20,098 nt of DNA, taken from assembly GCA_964564785.1 (NCBI GenBank), contig CAZMCT010000073.1, positions 1 through 20,098 on the forward strand, in the 5' to 3' direction. Source of the DNA: CAZMCT01 sp964564785 (GTDB taxonomy: Bacteria > Planctomycetota > Phycisphaerae > UBA1845 > Fen-1342). The notes under the pieces are model-generated. The model was not told the DNA's origin. It was given only the letters and a program-made list of their open reading frames with translations, and did not search any database. Shown here piece by piece: positions 15,038 through 20,098 of the stretch. The position numbers were made by a program, and so were the translations under genes. Every line of letters starts with the position of its first letter. Position 1 is the first letter of the stretch.

Positions 15038-18000
15038 TCAACGCCCTCCGGTCAACAGCGTGACGAAGGGATTGATGTCGTCGAACCCGACGGTCCCGTT
15101 GCCGTTGACGTCGGCGGCGAGGATGGTGCAGCCGGGGTAGAGCTGCTCCCAGCCGCTCGGGTTCGTCAACGCCTGGATGAACGGGTTGATGTCGGCGAAC
15201 CCGACCTGGCCGTCGCAGTTCAGGTCACCGACGATCACGGCGTCGCAGCCGTCGTTCACATGGGCGCGCGGCGTCGTGTACGCAAGCAGGAGCTGTGTCG
15301 GCTCCGGACCGGACAGGCTGTCGACGCCGCCGAAGAACCACTGCGCCGGGTTGAACGCCCCGCCGGTCCCGCGCGTCGACCACTCCTTGCGGTACGAATA
15401 ACCACGGGTGAATTCCCACGGTCGGCCCGCCCCGTTCACGCCGAACTCGCCGTAGATATCCAGCAGGTGCGAACCGTCGGCGGTGTCCGTCAAGATCAGC
15501 CGCTCGGTACCGATGGCCAGGGGCACGTTCGTGTACAGGTCGGCGTGCTGGCCGTAGATGGCGTAGTAGGCGCCGGTGCAGGCCCCGTTGGAGTTCGACG
15601 CGATCACGAACGATTGGCCCGCCGCGAGCTGCACACCCGCGAGGCTTACGTCGACCTCCACGTCGGTGCTGCTGCCGGTCTGCACGATGAGCCCGCCGGC
15701 CAGGAACAGGAACGGCGCACTGCCGGTGTTCGTGATCTCGATCCAGCGCGGGCAGTCGCCGCTCTCGGCTCCCTGGACGACCTCGCTGATGATCAGGCAG
15801 TCCGTGTCCGGCACGACGCACGGGTCGGGGTCGCAGCCCGTGCCCGAGCCCAGGAACGTCCCGCCCGCGGCCGCACAATCCTCCTCGTACAGCGTGTAGC
15901 ACACCTCCGAGATGCAGCACGCGCCCGGCGGCACGCACGCCTGGTACTGCGAGAGGTCGGTGGGCACGAAGTCGGGCGGCAGTCCCTGGCCCTCCGACAG
16001 CCCCACGATGCAGTCGGCGGCGTTGATCGTCAGCCACGTAATGCGGATGTCGCCCGCGGCGAACATCTCGATCTGGAACGTGTTCTGGTTGGTCGTTTCG
16101 TACTCGGGAACGTTGAGCCAGGTGACCGCGATGCGGTCCGGGAGCTGCTTCCAGCTCACCTGGCCGCCCGTCGCCGGATTGAGATCGTCGAACACCGCGG
16201 CGACCCGCGGCAAGGCGAAGTGCTGCGCGAGCGTCTCCTGCCACGTGCCGTCGTTCGCTTCGAAGGTGATGTTCCCGTTCGCGTTCACGCGGGCCGACGT
16301 GTACGGCACGCCGTAGAGCTTGACCGTGATGCCGAAGGAGATCGTCTGCGAACCGTCGTCGCTGAGTGTCAGCGCGGTGCCGCCGGCCGGATCGGTCGGC
16401 AGCGCCGCGGCCGGCTCGCCGCACAGGTGGTAGTAGTCGGCGGAGTTGTCGGGCACCAGCGTGAGCGTGGTGTTCTGGAGGTCGAACCCGCCTTCGAACT
16501 GCTGGGTGAAATAGTCGGCCTGGCCCGCGGTCGTGAAATCGAACACGGTCGACCACTCGCCCGGGCCGCAGCCGTTCACGCCCCGCACGTGCCAGTAATA
16601 AACGTGCGCGGTGTCGAGATTGACATCGACCGTGGTCGTGGTGTCGGTCACGTGCGCCACGTAGACGATGTTAGTGAACCCGACGTTGGCGGAGATCTCG
16701 ACGTCGTAGCCGGCGGCCTGCGGCGCGGGCTGCCAGGTCAGCGTGGGCTTCCGCGCGACCTCCACCGCCCCGTCCGGCGGGCTGGTCAGCACGACCGCGC
16801 CGGGGTCGGCAGTGGCCAGGTGCAGCGTGGCCGTGCCAGTTTCCAACTTGGTGGCGCTGACACCGGTGATTGTGAGGGGGTACGCCCCCGGCGGACCGCT
16901 GAGGTTTCCGAGGGTGAGGGTCGCGATGAAGGGCGGAGAGAGGCCATTGTTGCTGAACGAGACGTTCGACCCGGGCGGGGCACCCTCGAGCGAGAGCGTG
17001 ACGGTTTCCTCGAACGTACCGATTTGCTCGACCGTGACGGTGTACATCGCGGCGGTCTCCGGCGGCGAGCAGAGCTCCTGGCTGGCCGGCGTGACGTGGA
17101 TCCGAAAGCCGTTCGGGCGCGGGATCTTCAGGGCCGGGTCGCCGAGGATCACGAACTCCTCGAAGAAGTTGCGGATCACGTCGTAGTTCTGGGTCGGGGG
17201 CCCGCCGGGGGTACCGGGCTGGCCGTATTCCTCGAGGAAGCGGTAGAGGGCCGCGTGCCACGCGGGGCCGGCGCGCCACAGGTCGTCCTCGAAGAGCGCG
17301 GTGAAGAAGGCGCGTTCGAGAATCCCGGAAGGTTCCCAGGCCTCGACGCTGCCCCAGTAGATGTAGTTCGAGGCCGAGATGTAGACGGCGGCGCCGCGGT
17401 TGGCCGTCCGCAGCCAGGTCTCGCCGAAGCACTCGGCGTAGTCGAAGTGCGCGGTGTTGCACGACCAGCCCAGCACGACCGGGTAGAGCCCGGTGTTGTT
17501 GAGCTGCGCGATGTTGCCCTGGTTGAACGCCGGGTCCCACCAGCCGCTCGAGCCGCTGTGGCCCATGTAGGTCGCGAAAACGCAGCCGTCGTTCAACGCG
17601 TTGAACACGTCCTGCGTGTCGCCGCCCTGGGCCGCGTAAATGCGGATCGGCACGTACCCGTTCGGCTCCAGGTAGTGCGAGATGATCCACTCGGCCGTGG
17701 GCTCCGCCGTGTTGTACGTGTCCGGGTTGGCCAGGAACGCGACCCGCTTGGGATAGTCCGGATCGGGATAGAGGCCGCCTTCGACGTACAGCGTCTTGTC
17801 GACCATCGCCTGGAGCTGGGTGGCACTGGCGGCCGGGAAGCGGCCGACGGGGATCTCGGGATACCAGTCGTCGCCGGGGTCCACGCAGCCGTAGGGCAGG
17901 TCGGTCGTCGCGGCCTTGCTGCCGAGTCCCACCCAGTGAGGAATCGTCGTCGTCGTCGAGTTCTCGCCCGCAGTGTCGCCGATGATGAGGATGTAATCGG

Positions 18001-19981
18001 GCTCGTCCTTCGTGCCGATGAGGCTGAGGATGTGGTCTCGGATGGCCGTGCGGTGGGTGCCGCTCGGCACGACGTAGCTGCTGACGTTGAAGCCCTGCGC
18101 GGCCTTGGCGTCGCTGAGCTGGATCACGGCCGCGCTGGTGGCGTAGCCGCTGGGAACGATGAGCAGGTAGTTGGGGGCGGGCGGCTCGGGCAGGCGCATG
18201 CTGGGATCACCCAGCAGCAGGAAGGACTCGGTGTGGTCGCGTGAGACCGGGTCGTCGGGTCCGTAGAATGCGACCAGGTCAAGCGCCGCCTCGCGACACG
18301 CGGGTCCGAGCTCGCGCAGGCCGTCGGTGTAAATCGCCTCGAAGACGAAGTTGTACAGGTTGCCCCACGTCGACCACGCGTACGGATTGAGATTGGTGGT
18401 CGTTCCGTACGTGGCCGCCGCGCCCTTGCCCGGCACGTGGAGCCAGTGCTCGAGGAGGCCGGGGGAGGTCGTCGGGCCGGTGAAATGGAACACCGAGCAA
18501 CTGCAACTGAAGCTCATCACGAACGGATAGAGATTCAGGTTCGTGAGCTCGTCCACGTTCTGATTCGTGAAGTACGGCGTCCACCAGGCCTGATAGCCGT
18601 CGGCGTGTCCCAAATAGACCCCCACGAAGCAGCCCGCGTTGAACGCATCCAGCACGTCCTGCGTGTCGGCCCCCTGCGCGGCGTAAACCCGGTTGGCCTC
18701 GACGCCCGCCGGCGTCAGGTACGTGTCTGCGATGTAATTGTGCCGCGCCTCGGCATCCGCGGCGAGATCCGTCCCCGCGATCAGCGTGGCCCGGGCGGTA
18801 TAGGAGGGATCGGCATACAACCCGCTTTCAACATACAGCACCTTGTCGACGACGCCCTGGAGTTCGGCCACCGTGCGAACGGGCATGCGCCCCACCGGCA
18901 CATCGGGAATCCAGTCGTCACCGTCATCCATGCATGCGTACGGGATGTCTGTGCCCGCGTGCTTCGTGCCGCCGCCCACAAAGACCGGAATGCTGTACGC
19001 CCCCGAAGTCGACCAGGTGTTCAGCGCATCGGCGATGATCACCAGATAATCCGGCGCGGCCGGCGTCCCCCACAAGCCGCGAATCTGCGCCCGGATCGCG
19101 TCCCGCTCGGTCCCCGTGGGGATCGTCAGGATCGACACGTTGAACCCCTGCCCGGTCTTGAAGTTCGCGAATTGCGTCAACGGCGCGCTGCCCGCGAAAT
19201 CCGGCGCCGTCACGATCAGCAGGTTCTCCGTCCGGCTCGTCCGCGGCAGCGGGTTCAGCACCGCCGCCCGCAGGCCCCGCCCCAGCCGCGTCCCGCCGCC
19301 ATACGTCACGTGAATCTCCAGCAGCGGCCAGACCGCCACCCGCCCTTCGCGGGCGTTGTACGCCACCGGCCGGACCTCGAGCGCATACAGCTCCATCCCC
19401 GACGCGACGCCCAGCTTGCGCACCGCGACGCGCTCCTCCGGCACGAGGGCCGTGCCCGCGTAGGCCGCGGGTTCGAGCCGGAAGGGCCGGGGTTCGGCCG
19501 CCGCGTCCGCACCGGCGGGGGTGTCCGTCGCGCCCTCGAGGCTCAGCGGCCCCTGCACCGGCGCGACCCAGCCCGGCAGGCCGAGGTTTCGCAGATCGAT
19601 CGAAGCCTCCGGCCCGTGTTCGACGGCGACATCGACCGTGGCCCCAGGTGGAACCTGGAACAGCTTGCGCACTACCGGCAGCCCCGGCCCGCCAACCGCT
19701 CCGTCCCAAGCGGCATCGGGGCAGGTCACCCGCAGAAACTCACCAGCGGGCGTCACGATCGGCGAAAGCTCGACCCCGCCCGTCAGCACGCTGACATCGA
19801 GCCAGCCGAGTCCGTGACCTCGCACGAGCACCCGCGGAGCCGGGACAGCCCCGCCGGGCTGGGTCATCCCGTCCGGTCCCACCGCGACCGCAAGCTGCGC
19901 CGCGGCCGGCGTGGCGACAAGACCCCCTGCGAAAACGAACAGGACGATCAGAACACGTGTGACAATCGCGCGCGCCGACAT
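15038..19981 (-). CDS. Secreted tandem C25 (gingipain-type) cysteine protease with dockerin-like C-terminus
   Basis: This protein has 1647 residues. In order: a signal peptide (1-29, TPAAAQ); an N-terminal beta-rich region like the C25 propeptide (about 30-250); two homologous C25 domains (253-595 and 604-950); an Ig-like domain (957-1057); a fibronectin-III-like domain (1060-1152); a nidogen-like beta region (1156-1330); a Cys-rich GACC...C segment (1353-1388); a lamin-tail-like domain (1394-1550); and a dockerin-like pair of calcium loops (1584-1596, 1623-1635). Each C25 domain keeps a catalytic His (459, 808) and Cys (493, 841); the 33-residue gap in domain 2 equals that between His211 and Cys244 of RgpB. 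Shared landmarks are DDWIPDVPVGR and DDWYPEIPVGR. The ATG at 19981 has GGAGG (19988-19992) and starts the signal peptide. Substrates are unknown; Arg or Lys specificity cannot be read from this. Confidence 0.9.
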   Translation of the reverse strand: MSARAIVTRVLIVLFVFAGGLVATPAAAQLAVAVGPDGMTQPGGAVPAPRVLVRGHGLGWLDVSVLTGGVELSPIVTPAGEFLRVTCPDAAWDGAVGGPGLPVVRKLFQVPPGATVDVAVEHGPEASIDLRNLGLPGWVAPVQGPLSLEGATDTPAGADAAAEPRPFRLEPAAYAGTALVPEERVAVRKLGVASGMELYALEVRPVAYNAREGRVAVWPLLEIHVTYGGGTRLGRGLRAAVLNPLPRTSRTENLLIVTAPDFAGSAPLTQFANFKTGQGFNVSILTIPTGTERDAIRAQIRGLWGTPAAPDYLVIIADALNTWSTSGAYSIPVFVGGGTKHAGTDIPYACMDDGDDWIPDVPVGRMPVRTVAELQGVVDKVLYVESGLYADPSYTARATLIAGTDLAADAEARHNYIADTYLTPAGVEANRVYAAQGADTQDVLDAFNAGCFVGVYLGHADGYQAWWTPYFTNQNVDELTNLNLYPFVMSFSCSCSVFHFTGPTTSPGLLEHWLHVPGKGAAATYGTTTNLNPYAWSTWGNLYNFVFEAIYTDGLRELGPACREAALDLVAFYGPDDPVSRDHTESFLLLGDPSMRLPEPPAPNYLLIVPSGYATSAAVIQLSDAKAAQGFNVSSYVVPSGTHRTAIRDHILSLIGTKDEPDYILIIGDTAGENSTTTTIPHWVGLGSKAATTDLPYGCVDPGDDWYPEIPVGRFPAASATQLQAMVDKTLYVEGGLYPDPDYPKRVAFLANPDTYNTAEPTAEWIISHYLEPNGYVPIRIYAAQGGDTQDVFNALNDGCVFATYMGHSGSSGWWDPAFNQGNIAQLNNTGLYPVVLGWSCNTAHFDYAECFGETWLRTANRGAAVYISASNYIYWGSVEAWEPSGILERAFFTALFEDDLWRAGPAWHAALYRFLEEYGQPGTPGGPPTQNYDVIRNFFEEFVILGDPALKIPRPNGFRIHVTPASQELCSPPETAAMYTVTVEQIGTFEETVTLSLEGAPPGSNVSFSNNGLSPPFIATLTLGNLSGPPGAYPLTITGVSATKLETGTATLHLATADPGAVVLTSPPDGAVEVARKPTLTWQPAPQAAGYDVEISANVGFTNIVYVAHVTDTTTTVDVNLDTAHVYYWHVRGVNGCGPGEWSTVFDFTTAGQADYFTQQFEGGFDLQNTTLTLVPDNSADYYHLCGEPAAALPTDPAGGTALTLSDDGSQTISFGITVKLYGVPYTSARVNANGNITFEANDGTWQETLAQHFALPRVAAVFDDLNPATGGQVSWKQLPDRIAVTWLNVPEYETTNQNTFQIEMFAAGDIRITWLTINAADCIVGLSEGQGLPPDFVPTDLSQYQACVPPGACCISEVCYTLYEEDCAAAGGTFLGSGTGCDPDPCVVPDTDCLIISEVVQGAESGDCPRWIEITNTGSAPFLFLAGGLIVQTGSSTDVEVDVSLAGVQLAAGQSFVIASNSNGACTGAYYAIYGQHADLYTNVPLAIGTERLILTDTADGSHLLDIYGEFGVNGAGRPWEFTRGYSYRKEWSTRGTGGAFNPAQWFFGGVDSLSGPEPTQLLLAYTTPRAHVNDGCDAVIVGDLNCDGQVGFADINPFIQALTNPSGWEQLYPGCTILAADVNGNGTVGFDDINPFVTLLTGGR

Positions 19982-20047
19982 CACCAACCTCCATGCAAAT
20001 ACACAGCGGAGTACCAACCGGCTGGGCACGTGGTAGGCCTCCATCAC

Positions 20048-20069
20048 CCGGGATTATTCACCATCCCGG
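20048..20069. promoter_or_regulatory. Inverted repeat upstream of the C25 protease gene
   Basis: CCGGGAT and ATCCCGG form a perfect seven-base dyad with an eight-base AT-rich spacer, 67 bases upstream of the protease start. It could be an operator or a leader hairpin. A -10-like AATAAT lies in the spacer on the minus strand, but no matching -35 box could be found. Confidence 0.3.
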
Positions 20070-20098
20070 TGCTGATAGCATAACGCGTTGCGGCGGGG

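Noticed and set aside
15038..15300. A type IX secretion C-terminal signal on the C25 protease
   Set aside because: The C-terminus reads as two dockerin-like calcium loops and stops right after them; no T9SS-type beta-sandwich tail with a terminal Lys motif is seen.
13547..18244. A 1565-codon open frame on the plus strand across the kinase end and the C25 protease gene
   Set aside because: It runs antisense to the C25 gene and out of frame inside the kinase. Its translation is Arg/Gly/Ala/Val-rich with no domain, as expected for shadow frames in GC-rich DNA.

Overview
The window is about 20 kb of uniformly GC-rich bacterial DNA that most likely comes from a planctomycete, perhaps of the Phycisphaerae type. 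Three things point there. One secreted protein ends in a PEP-CTERM sorting tail of the form PEPATLALGLLALLVRRR. A giant secreted protein combines a Cys-rich GACC...C segment, a lamin-tail-like domain and a C-terminal dockerin-like repeat. The genome is Gram-negative (it has BamA) and uses many GTG and TTG starts. The species is inferred from style, not from a marker gene. No rRNA, tRNA, CRISPR array, integrase or transposase was seen.

Layout, left to right. (1) 1-716: the last codons of a Gly-rich TPM/YgcG-type protein overlap a LemA-family gene that carries an N-terminal zinc ribbon. (2) 717-1281: a gap with a terminator-like hairpin, five degenerate short repeats and a good sigma-70 promoter (TTGACA, 16 bp, TACAAT). 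(3) 1282-7571: a tight four-gene plus-strand operon made of an ABC ATPase (GldA type), an ABC permease (GldF type), a GldG-type auxiliary protein and a membrane-anchored DUF4340-type protein with about five repeats. (4) 7677-8417, minus: a PEP-CTERM protein, convergent with the operon across GC-rich hairpins. (5) 8753-11140, minus: BamA, divergent from (6) 11411-12475, plus: a Gfo/Idh/MocA oxidoreductase resembling the GnnA/MviM group. (7) 12476-12857: a gap holding five consecutive perfect hairpins. (8) 12858-14987, plus: a hybrid histidine kinase whose sensor domain has a haem-c CXXCH motif. (9) 15038-19981, minus: a 1647-residue secreted protein with two tandem C25 (gingipain-type) protease domains, convergent with the kinase across a perfect GC hairpin.

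Most of the window concerns the cell envelope: membrane LemA/TPM proteins, an ABC exporter-like complex with large extracytoplasmic partners, outer-membrane protein assembly (BamA), a possible lipid A sugar enzyme, two exported or surface proteins and one envelope redox sensor. Only the four-gene ABC cassette is clearly one operon. The features that most deserve a second look are the tandem C25 protease, the ABC/GldG/DUF4340 cassette with its enlarged partners, the haem-c kinase and the hairpin cluster at 12494-12650.
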